A stretch of DNA of 64,000 nucleotides from Oscillospiraceae bacterium (lineage in GTDB: Bacteria > Bacillota > Clostridia > Oscillospirales > Oscillospiraceae), in contig JAETQF010000012.1 of NCBI GenBank assembly GCA_021770845.1, positions 1-64,000 of the forward strand, given 5' to 3'. This document shows positions 33,024 to 41,959 of this stretch, piece by piece. Made by a program: the position numbers and the translations under genes. A model generated the notes under the pieces. It had not been told where the DNA came from. It worked only from the letters and a program-made list of their open reading frames with translations, and did no database searches. Each line of letters opens with the position of its first letter. Within the stretch, counting starts at the first letter, position 1.

Positions 33024-33695
33024 ATGGTGGAGATTGAGCGGTGGATGGCCGGACTCCGGGAGAAGCTGACTGAGCGGTTCGGCCCCCGGCTGCTGTTCCT
33101 GGGGTTACAGGGCAGCTACGGCCGGGGAGAGGCCACGCAGGACAGCGACATCGACGTGGTGACGGTGCTGGATCGGGTGGAGCTGCCCGATCTGGACGCT
33201 TACCGGGCCATTGTGCGGAGGATGCCCGAGGGGGAGAAGGCCTGCGGCTTTCTGTGCGGGGCGGCGGAGCTGAAAAGCTGGCCCAGGTATGACCTGCTGG
33301 CGGTGGCCCGGGACACCCGGGACGTGTACGGAACGCTGACGGAGCTGCTGCCGTCTTTTGACCAAGGCGATGTGGCGGAGGCCGCCGCCATCGGCGCGTC
33401 GGGGATCTACCACGCTGCCGTCCACACCTACCTGTACGCGGACAGAGAGAGCTGGCCCGGCTTTTTAAAGGAGGCCCACAAGGGGGCGTTTTTCACCCTC
33501 CGGGCCCTGCACGAGCTGCGCACCGGGGAGAACGTGCGGGCCAAACGGGATCTGCTGCCCCTGATGGAGGGGGACGAGCGGGCGCTTTTGGCTTACGGGC
33601 TGTCCCCCACGGACGAGCCGTTGGAGGATATTTTTGCCCGCCTGCTGCGCTGGAGCGCTGCGGTTATGGTGGAAGCGGAGGACTGGAGGGATTGA
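33024..33695 (+). CDS. Nucleotidyltransferase-domain protein
   Basis: A 223-aa protein. The NTP-transferase signature is LQGSYGRGEATQDSDIDVVT: Gly30-Ser31, then Asp42 and Asp44 as metal ligands. The C-terminal helical part (about 110-215) resembles the substrate-binding domain of aminoglycoside or MNT-type nucleotidyltransferases (HKGAFFTLRALHELRTGE). It could be a resistance-type adenylyltransferase or a housekeeping homologue; no substrate can be inferred. It starts 3 bp after era. Confidence 0.8.
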   Translation: MVEIERWMAGLREKLTERFGPRLLFLGLQGSYGRGEATQDSDIDVVTVLDRVELPDLDAYRAIVRRMPEGEKACGFLCGAAELKSWPRYDLLAVARDTRDVYGTLTELLPSFDQGDVAEAAAIGASGIYHAAVHTYLYADRESWPGFLKEAHKGAFFTLRALHELRTGENVRAKRDLLPLMEGDERALLAYGLSPTDEPLEDIFARLLRWSAAVMVEAEDWRD

Positions 33696-33696
33696 G

Positions 33697-34248
33697 ATGG
33701 AGTACACGGCGAATCAGGTGACGTTGAAAAACGGAAAAACCTGTGTGATCCGCCGGGGGGAAGAAAAAGACGCGCAAACGCTGCTGGACTATTGGGAAGC
33801 TACCGCCAGGGAAACCCGTAATCTGGCGCGGGAGCCGGAGGAGTATGGGCTGACGCCGGAGGAGGTACGGGAGTTGATCCGTGAAAAAAACGGATTGGAT
33901 GAGGCGTTGAACCTGCTGGCGTTTGTGGATGGGCGGTGCGTCGGCAGCGGCGCCTTCAATCCGGCGGACGATGGAAGCCGGACGCGGCACCGCTGTTCTG
34001 TGGGGATTGTGCTGTACCGGGAATTTTGGGGCTTGGGCATTGGTACGGCGCTGCTGGGCGAAGTGCTTGCCTGCGCCCGAAAAGCGGGGTATGAGCAGGC
34101 CGAGCTGAATGTGGCGTCCACCAACGCCGCGGCCATCGGGTTGTACGAAAAGCTGGGCTTTGAGACGGTTGGGACAATCCCCCGCGCCATGAAGTACCGG
34201 GATGGGAGCTACGCGGATTTTCTGCTGATGGTAAAATCCCTGCTTTGA
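33697..34248 (+). CDS. GNAT-family N-acetyltransferase
   Basis: A 183-aa protein. The acetyl-CoA loop is VLYREFWGLGIGTALLGEVL (R/Q-x-x-G-x-G/A pattern as WGLGIGTAL), then AELNVASTNAAAIGLYEKLG, the usual fourth motif. This is close to RimJ/ribosomal or antibiotic acetyltransferase types; substrate unknown. G+C is lower than in its neighbours, suggesting later acquisition. ATG 33697 overlaps nothing and lies 1 nt after the stop of the nucleotidyltransferase gene. Confidence 0.85.
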   Translation: MEYTANQVTLKNGKTCVIRRGEEKDAQTLLDYWEATARETRNLAREPEEYGLTPEEVRELIREKNGLDEALNLLAFVDGRCVGSGAFNPADDGSRTRHRCSVGIVLYREFWGLGIGTALLGEVLACARKAGYEQAELNVASTNAAAIGLYEKLGFETVGTIPRAMKYRDGSYADFLLMVKSLL

Positions 34249-34322
34249 TGGAACCGGACGAAAAATTTTCCTGACATAATCGCCGCCCTGCCGTCCATGC
34301 TAACAGGGATGGGAGGGACGGC

Positions 34323-34502
34323 ATGAGCATTGATTTTTGGAATCTGTTTTGGACCACCGGGATGCCGGAGGCCTGGCTGATGAGCCGGAACGGGGAGAAG
34401 CCCGCCCCCGACCGGCCGGAGCCCACAGGGGGAACAGGCCCGCTGGCCTTTCCCCCCAGCCGGCAGAGCGTCGCCCCCGGCGGCCTGGAGTGGATGTATT
34501 GA
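34323..34502 (+). CDS. YqzL-like small protein upstream of recO
   Basis: A 59-aa protein starting MSIDFWNLFWTTGMPEAWLM, followed by a Pro/Gly-rich tail. The pattern FW-x-LF-x-TG-x-PEAWLM matches the short YqzL family, which in Bacillus and Clostridia is encoded just upstream of recO, as here (42 bp). ATG 34323 has GGGATGGGAGGGACGGC upstream. Function unknown. The family call is from memory of the motif and gene order. Confidence 0.7.
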   Translation: MSIDFWNLFWTTGMPEAWLMSRNGEKPAPDRPEPTGGTGPLAFPPSRQSVAPGGLEWMY

Positions 34503-34544
34503 CTTGAACACGCCCCGCACCGGGGCGTACATAGGAGCGGTGTT

Positions 34545-35315
34545 ATGCACCTGACCACCAACGCCCTCGTGCTGCGCGAGGTGAACTACAAGGAATCGGA
34601 TAAAATCCTCACCCTGCTGACGGAACAGGAGGGCAAACTCACCGTGTCCGCCCGGGGGTGCCGGAAGAAGGACAGCCCCATTGCTGCCGCCTGCCAGCTG
34701 CTGGCCTGGGGGGAGTTCACCCTGTATGAGTTCCGGGAGATGTGGTCGGTGAAGGAGACGGCGTCGGAGCGGCTGTTCGAGGGCGTCCGGACGGATCTGG
34801 AAAAGCTGTCCCTGGCCAGCTACCTGGCGGAGGTCACCGAGGCGCTGGCGGAGGAGGGCCAGCCCGATCCCGGCCTGCTGTCGGTGACGCTGAACTGCCT
34901 CCACGCCCTGGATAAGCTGCCGACGCCCCTGGCCCAGGTCAAGACCGCCTTCGAGTGGCGGGCCATGGCGCTGGCGGGGTATGAGCCCCAGTTGGAGCGG
35001 TGCGGGGTGTGCCTCCGGGAGAAGCCGGTGGAGCCCCACATCCACCTGGGGGAGGGTACCGTCCACTGCGCCGCCTGCCGGGACAGGCTGGGGGAGGGGG
35101 TGTCCATGCCGCTCACCGACTCGGCGCTGGCCGCCCTGCGGCACGTGGTGTGGGGCCCCCGGAAGCGGCTGCTGTCCTTCCGGCTGGACGGGGAGGGCAT
35201 GAAACGATTGGGCGACGCCTCGGAGGCCTATCTCATGACCCGGCTGGAGCGGGGCTTCCGGACGCTGGACTTTTACAAATCCATCACGTATAAACCGATG
35301 GGGGCGCCGTCCTGA
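34545..35315 (+). CDS. recO: DNA repair protein RecO
   Basis: A 256-aa protein that loads RecA on SSB-coated DNA with RecR. The N-terminal OB fold starts ALVLREVNYKESDKILTLLT, EGKLTVSARG; the helical C-terminus contains the zinc cluster CGVCLRE...CAACRD (about residues 153-175). ATG 34545 has TAGGAGCGGTGTT upstream. mutS2 begins 32 bp downstream. Confidence 0.95.
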   Translation: MHLTTNALVLREVNYKESDKILTLLTEQEGKLTVSARGCRKKDSPIAAACQLLAWGEFTLYEFREMWSVKETASERLFEGVRTDLEKLSLASYLAEVTEALAEEGQPDPGLLSVTLNCLHALDKLPTPLAQVKTAFEWRAMALAGYEPQLERCGVCLREKPVEPHIHLGEGTVHCAACRDRLGEGVSMPLTDSALAALRHVVWGPRKRLLSFRLDGEGMKRLGDASEAYLMTRLERGFRTLDFYKSITYKPMGAPS

Positions 35316-35347
35316 CGGGCCCCGAACCTACATTGAGGAATAAGACT

Positions 35348-37732
35348 ATGACACAGCTGTTTGAAAAATCTATTGAAACCCTGGAGCTGCCCCGGGTGCT
35401 GGCCCTGCTGGCCAACGAGGCGGTGACCGAGGAGGGCAAGGAGCGATGCCTGGCCCTGCGGCCCGTCCCCGTACAGAACGACGTGAACCGCCTGCAAAAG
35501 CAGACCTCCGCCGCCTTTGACCTGCTGGTGAAGCACGGCACCCCGTCCCTGTCGGGCATCCGCCCGGTGGCGGCGGCGCTCCAGCGGGCGGATCGGGGGG
35601 GCGCGCTGAACACCCGGGAGCTGCTGGACATCGCGCTGGTGCTGCGGTGCGCCCGAAATGTCCGGGAGTACGGCTCCGGGAACGGGGAGGTCAAGACCGT
35701 CCTGGACGGCTACTTCGAGAGCCTCACCGCCAACCGCTTTTTAGAGGACAAGATCACCGGCTCCATCCTCAGCGAGGAGGAGATCGCCGATGCCGCCTCC
35801 CCGGAGCTGGCCGACATCCGGCGGCACATCCGGGCGGCGGCGGGCAAGGTACGGGATGTGCTGAACCGGCTCATCTCGTCCAACCAGTCCAAGTATCTCC
35901 AGGACGCCATCATCACCATGCGGGGCGGGCGGTACGTGGTGCCCGTCAAGAGCGAGCACAAAAACGAGATCCCCGGCCTGGTGCACGACGTGTCCGGCTC
36001 CGGCGGCACCTTCTTCATCGAGCCCATGGGGGTGGTGAACGCCAACAATGAGCTGCGGGAGCTTGAGGTCAAGGAGCAGAAGGAGATCGAGCGCATTTTA
36101 GCGGAGCTGTCCGCCGACTGCGCCGGCTTCAAGACCGACATCGAGGACGACTACCAGACTCTGGTGTCCCTGGACTGCATTTTTGCCCGGGCCAAGCTGT
36201 CCTCCGCCATGGGGGCCATGGAGCCCGCCCTGGGGGATCACATTGAGCTGCGGAAGGCCCGCCACCCCCTGCTGGATCCCAAGACCGCCGTGCGCAACGA
36301 TCTGAAGCTGGGCGGGAGGTTCGACACCCTGGTGATCACAGGCCCCAACACCGGCGGCAAGACGGTGACGCTGAAAACCCTGGGCCTGCTCACCCTGATG
36401 GCCCAGTGCGGCCTGCACATCCCGGCGGCGGACGGATCCACCGTCAAGGTGTGCTCCGCCGTGCTGGCGGACATCGGCGACGAGCAGTCCATCGACCAGT
36501 CCCTGTCCACCTTTTCCTCCCACATGACTAACATCGTGGCCATCCTGGAGCAGGCGGATGACGAGACGCTGATTTTGTTCGACGAGCTGGGGGCGGGCAC
36601 CGACCCGGTGGAGGGTGCGGCCCTGGCCGCCGCCATCATCGAGTCCGCCCGGGCCATGGGGGCCCATGTGGCCGCCACCACCCACTACGCCGAGCTGAAG
36701 GTGTACGCCATGACCACCAAGGGGGTGGAGAACGCCTCCTGCGAGTTCGACGTGGAGACCCTGGCCCCCACCTACCGGGTGCTCATCGGCATCCCGGGCA
36801 AGTCCAACGCCTTCGCCATCTCCCGGCGGCTGGGCCTGCCCGACTATATCATCCAGAAGGCCGCCGACCGGATCGACGCGGAAAACGTGCGCTTTGAGGA
36901 CGTGCTCAGCCAGCTGGACATCCAGCGCCAGGCTATGGAGAAGGAGAAGGAGCAGGCCGTCCAGCTGCGCCGGGAGATGGAGGAGGCCCGCGCCCAGGCG
37001 GAGCAGTACCGCCAGCGGATCGAGGAGGAGCGCCGGAAGGCCACCGAGAAGGCCCAGGCGGAGGCCCGGGCCATTATCGAGCAGGCCCGGGACGCGGCGG
37101 ATCAGACCTTCAAGGAGCTCAACGAGATGCGCCGCCGCCAGGAGCAGAGCCGGGAGTGGATCGACGACAACGAGGAGCGGGCGGAGCTGCGCCGGAAGCT
37201 GAACGAGGCGGACGCCGCCCTGGGCGGACAAAAGGAGGAGCTGCCGCCCCCGCCCCCCACCCGGGAGGCTGTGTTGGGCGACACGGTGGAGCTGCTCAAG
37301 ACGGGCACCCAGGCGGAGGTCGTCGGGGTGAACAAGGACGGCACCCTCCAGCTCCAGGCGGGCATTTTGAAGCTGAAGGCCAGGCAGGAGGAGGTGCGGG
37401 TGCTGGAGGACGTCACCGCCCGGAAGAAGCAGAGCGCCAGGGACAAGGCCCGGGCCGCCTCGGTGAGCCGGCCCTTCCGGGCCTCCGCCGCCAAGGGGTC
37501 GCTGGATCTGCGGGGCATGATGGTGGACGAGGCCATCGGCGCGGTGGATCTGTTCCTGGACAACGCCCTCATGGGCAAGCTGGAGACGGTGACCATCATC
37601 CACGGCAAGGGCACCGGGGCGCTGCGCAAGGCGGTGCGGGAGCATTTGAAAAAGAGCCGTTACGTAAAGGAGTACCGCCCCGGCGTGTACGGAGAGGGAG
37701 AGGATGGGGTGACGGTAGCCACGCTGAAATAG
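35348..37732 (+). CDS. mutS2: MutS2 endonuclease/ATPase
   Basis: A 794-aa protein. MutS core and clamp occupy about 1-310. The ABC-type ATPase has Walker A GPNTGGKT at 332-339, LFDELGAGTDP (Walker B) and ATTHYAELK. A long coiled coil lies at about 510-620, and the C-terminal Smr nuclease domain has SLDLRGMMVDEA and HGKGTGALR. MutS2 suppresses recombination and rescues collided ribosomes in Firmicutes. I choose ATG 35348 because TTGAGGAATAAG acts as its ribosome binding site; that TTG is also in frame. Confidence 0.96.
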   Translation: MTQLFEKSIETLELPRVLALLANEAVTEEGKERCLALRPVPVQNDVNRLQKQTSAAFDLLVKHGTPSLSGIRPVAAALQRADRGGALNTRELLDIALVLRCARNVREYGSGNGEVKTVLDGYFESLTANRFLEDKITGSILSEEEIADAASPELADIRRHIRAAAGKVRDVLNRLISSNQSKYLQDAIITMRGGRYVVPVKSEHKNEIPGLVHDVSGSGGTFFIEPMGVVNANNELRELEVKEQKEIERILAELSADCAGFKTDIEDDYQTLVSLDCIFARAKLSSAMGAMEPALGDHIELRKARHPLLDPKTAVRNDLKLGGRFDTLVITGPNTGGKTVTLKTLGLLTLMAQCGLHIPAADGSTVKVCSAVLADIGDEQSIDQSLSTFSSHMTNIVAILEQADDETLILFDELGAGTDPVEGAALAAAIIESARAMGAHVAATTHYAELKVYAMTTKGVENASCEFDVETLAPTYRVLIGIPGKSNAFAISRRLGLPDYIIQKAADRIDAENVRFEDVLSQLDIQRQAMEKEKEQAVQLRREMEEARAQAEQYRQRIEEERRKATEKAQAEARAIIEQARDAADQTFKELNEMRRRQEQSREWIDDNEERAELRRKLNEADAALGGQKEELPPPPPTREAVLGDTVELLKTGTQAEVVGVNKDGTLQLQAGILKLKARQEEVRVLEDVTARKKQSARDKARAASVSRPFRASAAKGSLDLRGMMVDEAIGAVDLFLDNALMGKLETVTIIHGKGTGALRKAVREHLKKSRYVKEYRPGVYGEGEDGVTVATLK

Positions 37733-37786
37733 TAAATTGTAGGCGGTTTTACCGAAAGAGTCTGTGAGAATTTGGTGAAAATGCTC

Positions 37787-37816
37787 TTGACGTTTGGGGG
37801 CTAAATTTGGTATCCT
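37787..37816 (+). promoter_or_regulatory. Promoter of the HPr gene
   Basis: TTGACG (37787-37792), 18-bp spacer, TATCCT (37811-37816); leader of about 70 nt. No cre-like catabolite site is evident. Confidence 0.55.
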
Positions 37817-37890
37817 ATCAGCGTACAAAGATTCGGGGCGGGGGCAGGAGCTGTCCAGAGCCGAAACTTTTATGATGGAGGGGAACGCTC

Positions 37891-38154
37891 ATGTTCATGA
37901 AAGAGACTACGGTAAACAACCAGGTCGGCCTGCACGCCCGTCCGGCCACGTTTTTTATTCAGAAAGCCAACGAGTTCAAAAGCTCCATCTGGGTGGAGAA
38001 GGAAGACCGCCGCGTGAACGCCAAGAGCCTGCTGGGGGTGCTGTCCCTGGGCATCGTGAAGGGCACGGCCATCAACCTCATTGCCGACGGCCCCGATGAG
38101 GAGGCCGCCATCAACGCCCTGGTGGAACTGATTAACTCCGAGTTTTCCGAGTGA
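37891..38154 (+). CDS. HPr family phosphocarrier protein
   Basis: An 87-aa protein. The phosphorylation site His15 lies in QVGLHARPATFF, and the regulatory Ser46 in NAKSLLGVLSLGI. Keeping both sites indicates true HPr (PTS transfer and HPr-kinase control) rather than Crh, which lacks the histidine. ATG 37891 has GGAGGGGAACGCTC upstream. It is monocistronic, with its own promoter and a strong terminator, and no PTS enzyme I gene alongside. Confidence 0.92.
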   Translation: MFMKETTVNNQVGLHARPATFFIQKANEFKSSIWVEKEDRRVNAKSLLGVLSLGIVKGTAINLIADGPDEEAAINALVELINSEFSE

Positions 38155-38170
38155 CCCACTGCTGAGTAAC

Positions 38171-38199
38171 AAAAAGCGCCGCGGATGCGGCGCTTTTTT
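38171..38199 (+). terminator. Terminator after the HPr gene
   Basis: AAAAAGCGCCGC / GCGGCGCTTTTTT with a GGAT loop, 16 bp after the stop codon. Confidence 0.92.
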
Positions 38200-38218
38200 C
38201 ATAGGGGGGTGAGCCGTT

Positions 38219-40066
38219 ATGACATTTGAGGAACTGCGGGACAAAGCCCACGCGCTGCCGCTGAAGCCCGGGGTGTATATCATGCAGAACGCCGCCAGCG
38301 AGGTCATCTACGTGGGCAAGGCCAAGGCGCTGAAAAACCGGGTGAGCCAGTACTTCCAGGATCAGTCCCGGCACAACGAAAAGACCCGGGCCATGGTGAG
38401 CCAGATCGACCACTTCGACGTGATCGTGGTGCAGTCGGAATTTGAGGCCCTGGTGCTGGAGTGCGCCCTCATCAAGCGGCACCAGCCCCGGTATAATATC
38501 CTGCTCAAGGACAGCAAGGGCTACCCCTACATCCGGCTGTCCCCGGGGGACTATCCGAGATTTTCCCTGGCCGCCCGGGCGGAGGACGACGGGGCCCGGT
38601 ATTTCGGCCCCTACGGCTCCCGGTTTGCCAGCCAGGGGATCATCGACGCCCTGCGGGAGGCCCTGCGCCTGCCCGGCTGCCGCCGGAAGTTCCCCAAGGA
38701 CATCGGGAAGGAGCGGCCCTGCCTCAACTTCCACATGGGTGTGTGCGACGGCTACTGCCGCCCCGAGATGGATCAGTCCCAGTACAAGCGCTCCATCGAT
38801 CAGGCGGTGCGGCTGCTGGAGGGGCGGCTGGACGAGGTGGTGGACGAGCTGACGGCGGAGATGGATCTGGCGGCGGAGGAGCTGCGGTTTGAGAAGGCCG
38901 CCCAGCTCCGGGATCGCATACGGGCCATCCAGCTGCTGTCCACCCGGCAGAAGGCGGTGGCGGGCTCCCTGGCGGACACCGACGTGGTGGGCTACCACCG
39001 GGGGGAGGCCAAGAGCTGCTTTGTGGTGCTGCACTACATGGGCGGCGAGCTGGCGGCCAAGGACTGGGAGCTGCTGGCCGTCCCCATGGAGGACGAGCAG
39101 ACCACCGTGTCCACCCTGGCGGCCCAGTATTACGGCGGGCGGGGCCAGCTCCCCCGGCAGATCCTGCTGCCCTGCGACATCGACGAGCAGGTGGAGCTGG
39201 CCCGTATGCTCACCGAGGCGGTGGGCCGGAAGGTGGAGGTGCTCACCCCCCAGCGGGGGGCCAAGATGGAGCTGGTGCGCCTGGCCAACGAGAACGCCGC
39301 CGAGGAGGTGCTCCGGGCCACCACGGCGGAGGAGCGCCGCTCCAAGCTCACCGAGGCCCTGGGGGCCCTGCTGGGGCTGGACGGGCCGCCCCACCGGATC
39401 GAGGCCTTCGACATCTCCAACACGGGCAGCTCGGATATCGTGGCGTCTATGACCGTCCACATCGACGGCAGGCCGCTGAAGCGGGACTACCGCCACTTTA
39501 AGCTGAAGGATATGCCCCACGCCGACGACTACGCCTCCATGGAGCAGGTGGTGGAGCGGCGGTTCCGGCGCTGGCTGGACGGGGACGAGAGGTTTGCCGA
39601 CAAACCCGACCTGCTGCTCATCGACGGCGGCGCGGGGCAGGTGAGGGCGGCCCGGGAGGCGCTGGACAAGCTGGGCTTAGGGGACATCCCGGCCTACGGC
39701 ATGGTGAAGGACAACCGCCACCGCACCCGGGCCCTCCAGGCCGGGGACGGCCGGGAGATCGGTATTCAGTCCAACCAGGCGCTGTTCGCCATGATCGGAC
39801 GGATCCAGGAGGAGACCCACCGCTTCGCCATCGAGTTCCACCGGCAGCAGCAGGCGGGGCACCTGAAGGGCTCGGCGCTGGACGGTATCCCTGGGGTGGG
39901 GCCCGCCCGGAAGGCCCAGCTTCTGAAGGCGTTCAAGAGCGTGAAGGCAGTCAGGGGGGCCTCGCTGGAGGAGCTGACGGCGGTGGTGCCGAAGAATACC
40001 GCCCAGGCGGTCTATCTGCACTTCCACTCCCAGCAGAAGGAGACGGAACAGGAGGAAACGCCATGA
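38219..40066 (+). CDS. uvrC: Excinuclease ABC subunit C
   Basis: A 615-aa nuclease subunit making both incisions in nucleotide excision repair. The GIY-YIG domain begins PGVYIMQNAASEVIYVGKAK; UVR motif EMDLAAEELRFEKAAQLRDR at about 222-241; the RNase H-like domain has EAFDISNTGSSDIVASMTV and LLIDGGAGQV. The HhH tail has LDGIPGVGPARKAQLLKAF. ATG 38219 has GGGGGGTGAGCCGTT upstream. It overlaps rsmD by 4 nt. Confidence 0.97.
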   Translation: MTFEELRDKAHALPLKPGVYIMQNAASEVIYVGKAKALKNRVSQYFQDQSRHNEKTRAMVSQIDHFDVIVVQSEFEALVLECALIKRHQPRYNILLKDSKGYPYIRLSPGDYPRFSLAARAEDDGARYFGPYGSRFASQGIIDALREALRLPGCRRKFPKDIGKERPCLNFHMGVCDGYCRPEMDQSQYKRSIDQAVRLLEGRLDEVVDELTAEMDLAAEELRFEKAAQLRDRIRAIQLLSTRQKAVAGSLADTDVVGYHRGEAKSCFVVLHYMGGELAAKDWELLAVPMEDEQTTVSTLAAQYYGGRGQLPRQILLPCDIDEQVELARMLTEAVGRKVEVLTPQRGAKMELVRLANENAAEEVLRATTAEERRSKLTEALGALLGLDGPPHRIEAFDISNTGSSDIVASMTVHIDGRPLKRDYRHFKLKDMPHADDYASMEQVVERRFRRWLDGDERFADKPDLLLIDGGAGQVRAAREALDKLGLGDIPAYGMVKDNRHRTRALQAGDGREIGIQSNQALFAMIGRIQEETHRFAIEFHRQQQAGHLKGSALDGIPGVGPARKAQLLKAFKSVKAVRGASLEELTAVVPKNTAQAVYLHFHSQQKETEQEETP

Positions 40067-40614
40067 GAGTGATCACGGGAACCGCCCGGGGGCGGCGCTT
40101 GGCGGAGCTGCCCGGGCTGGACACCCGGCCCACCACGGATCGGGTGAAGGAGGGGCTGTTCAGCGCCATCCAGTTCGACATCGAGGGCAGGCGGGTGCTG
40201 GATCTGTTCGCCGGCACCGGCCAGCTGGGCATTGAGTGCCTGAGCCGGGGGGCGGCCTTCTGCGACTTTGTGGACAGCGCCCCCAAGGCGCTGGAGGTGG
40301 TGCGGAAGAATATCCGCACCTGCGGCTTTGAGGGACGCTGCGCCTGCCACGGGAAGGATTTCGCCGCCTATCTCAACCGGTGCCGGGAGAGGTACGGGCT
40401 GGTGTTTCTGGATCCCCCCTACGCCTCGGGGAACCTGGAACGGGCGCTGGAGCTCATCGCGGCGATTGACATTGTGGTAGAACATGGTATAATAGTTTGC
40501 GAAAGTCCGGCGGATCACCTCTTGCCGGAGCTCCCCGCCCCCTATGAGAAGGGGAGGGAGTACCGCTATGGGAAGATCAAATTCACCCTGTATCGCAGGA
40601 GGACAAGCCCATGA
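40063..40614 (+). CDS. rsmD: 16S rRNA (guanine(966)-N(2))-methyltransferase
   Basis: A 183-aa protein. It begins MRVITGTARGRRL; TRPTTDRVKEGLFSAI is typical of RsmD. SAM motif I is VLDLFAGTGQLGIECLSRG, catalytic DPPY in LVFLDPPYASG. It is coupled with uvrC upstream and coaD downstream by 4-nt overlaps, a conserved rsmD-coaD order. Confidence 0.94.
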   Translation: MRVITGTARGRRLAELPGLDTRPTTDRVKEGLFSAIQFDIEGRRVLDLFAGTGQLGIECLSRGAAFCDFVDSAPKALEVVRKNIRTCGFEGRCACHGKDFAAYLNRCRERYGLVFLDPPYASGNLERALELIAAIDIVVEHGIIVCESPADHLLPELPAPYEKGREYRYGKIKFTLYRRRTSP

Positions 40615-41111
40615 GACGCGCCATCTACCCCGGCAGCTTCGACCCGGTGACCCTGGGCCACCTGGATGTCATCAAGCGGGCCGCCGCCATTTTCGATGAG
40701 CTGATCGTGTGCGTCAGCGTAAATTCCGCCAAGAATTCCGGCCTGTTCTCCCCGGAGGAGCGGGTGGAGCTGATCCGGCGGGTGACGGAGGATCTGCCCA
40801 ACGTAAAAGTGGACTGCTCCCGGGAGCTGGTGGCGGAGTACGCCCGGAAGAACCGATCCCGGGTGCTGGTGAAGGGGCTGCGGGCGGTGTCTGACTACGA
40901 GGCGGAGATCCAGATGGCCATGATCAACGCCAAGCTCTATCCCAAGCTGGACACGGTGTTTTTGTACACCCGGCCCAAATATGCCTACCTCAGCTCCACG
41001 GTGGTGAAGGAGATGGCCCGGTATGGGGCGGATCTGTCCGACTTCGTGCCCCGGCAGATCATCGAGGAGGTGCGCGCCAAGGTGGCGGGCGCCGCCCCCC
41101 GGGAGGGCTGA
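40611..41111 (+). CDS. coaD: Phosphopantetheine adenylyltransferase
   Basis: A 166-aa enzyme of the penultimate step of coenzyme A synthesis (4'-phosphopantetheine + ATP to dephospho-CoA). The nucleotidyltransferase motifs are YPGSFDPVTLGHLDVI (T/HxGH) and AYLSSTVVKEMARYGAD (ISSTxxR-like, with Val-Lys in place of the usual residues). LVKGLRAVSDYEAEIQMA is strongly conserved. Start ATG 40611 overlaps rsmD. Confidence 0.96.
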   Translation: MRRAIYPGSFDPVTLGHLDVIKRAAAIFDELIVCVSVNSAKNSGLFSPEERVELIRRVTEDLPNVKVDCSRELVAEYARKNRSRVLVKGLRAVSDYEAEIQMAMINAKLYPKLDTVFLYTRPKYAYLSSTVVKEMARYGADLSDFVPRQIIEEVRAKVAGAAPREG

Positions 41112-41156
41112 GCGCTTCCCGTTTGCAACCCATTGATAAAGGAGAGGATCCAAGAT

Positions 41157-41678
41157 ATGGCGACTGCTGTAGACGAACTGCTGGATATGCTGTTCGACAT
41201 GATTGACGAGGCGAAGAACGCCGCGTTCAGCGGGGACAAGTGCGTGATCGACCGGGACAAGGCGCTGGATCTCATTGAGGACGCCAAGAAGCAGCTCCCG
41301 GTGGATCTGGCCGAGGCCCGGAAGATCCTCAGCGCCCGGAACGAGTATATCGCCACGGCCAAGCGGGAGGCGGAGGAGATCCGCAAGCGGGCCGAGATCG
41401 AGGCCAACCAGATGGTGAGCGAGGCCCCGGTGATGAACCAGGCCCGGCAGAAGGCCCGGGAGATCGTGGCCCACGCCGAGGAGGAGGCCAAAAAGACCTG
41501 CCGGGAGACCAACGAATACTGCGTGGATTTGCTGCGCCGCACGGAGGACGCCCTGGCCGCCGCCCACGCGGAGATGCGCCAGGTGCACAATCAGTTCCGC
41601 TCCGGCATGGGCTCCACCGGGGGCGGGGGCTCCTCCTCCGGGAGCAGCAGGATGTACGACGCCGAGGCCGACGAATAA
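41157..41678 (+). CDS. Coiled-coil protein downstream of coaD
   Basis: A 173-aa soluble, highly charged protein. Residues about 55-145 form a continuous coiled coil (ATAKREAEEIRKRAEIEANQ and following, and AREIVAHAEEEAKKTCRETN). It ends in a Gly/Ser-rich tail and MYDAEADE. It resembles ATP-synthase stalk or DivIVA-like helices only in composition. A comparable gene after coaD is common in Clostridia, often just labelled ATPase; there is no P-loop, so I do not use that name. ATG 41157 has AAAGGAGAGG upstream. Confidence 0.7.
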   Translation: MATAVDELLDMLFDMIDEAKNAAFSGDKCVIDRDKALDLIEDAKKQLPVDLAEARKILSARNEYIATAKREAEEIRKRAEIEANQMVSEAPVMNQARQKAREIVAHAEEEAKKTCRETNEYCVDLLRRTEDALAAAHAEMRQVHNQFRSGMGSTGGGGSSSGSSRMYDAEADE

Positions 41679-41710
41679 TACCCAAAATATAGGACAACAA
41701 AAACAGGGAA

Positions 41711-41744
41711 AATCCCGCCGTGTATGGACACGGCGGGATTTTTT
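41711..41744 (+). terminator. Terminator before the dcw cluster
   Basis: ATCCCGCCGTGT / ACACGGCGGGAT with an ATGG loop followed by TTTTT. It isolates the uvrC-coaD group from mraZ. Confidence 0.9.
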
Positions 41745-41866
41745 GCGCACAATTTCAGAAAAGAAGCGGGCCGGGGCGGATGGACAGGATTCGCATAAAA
41801 CAAATGTTTGTGCGAACAAATGATTTATAATAGCCAAAAAAAGCCAATTCAGAAGGAAAAAAGTTC

Positions 41867-41895
41867 TTGCTTTTTCCCGGGGGGTAGAGTATACT
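41867..41895 (+). promoter_or_regulatory. Promoter of the dcw cluster (mraZ promoter)
   Basis: TTGCTT (41867-41872), 17-bp spacer, TATACT (41890-41895). Transcription would start near 41902, just before the phased TGGAG repeats. Confidence 0.75.
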
Positions 41896-41905
41896 GAGAG
41901 CACAA

Positions 41906-41951
41906 TGGAGTGAAATGGAGGAAATCTTCTATTTCATGGAGCGGATTGGAG
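41906..41951 (+). promoter_or_regulatory. Phased TGGAG repeats, candidate MraZ operator
   Basis: TGGAG occurs at 41906, 41916, 41937 and 41947, so spacings are 10, 21 and 10 bp, always on the same helix face. MraZ of E. coli binds TGGGN repeats with 10-bp period in its own promoter (established). The match in spacing, position and near-match in sequence suggests autoregulation here. The last repeat overlaps the mraZ ribosome binding site. Confidence 0.55.
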
Positions 41952-41959
41952 GGAAAGAG

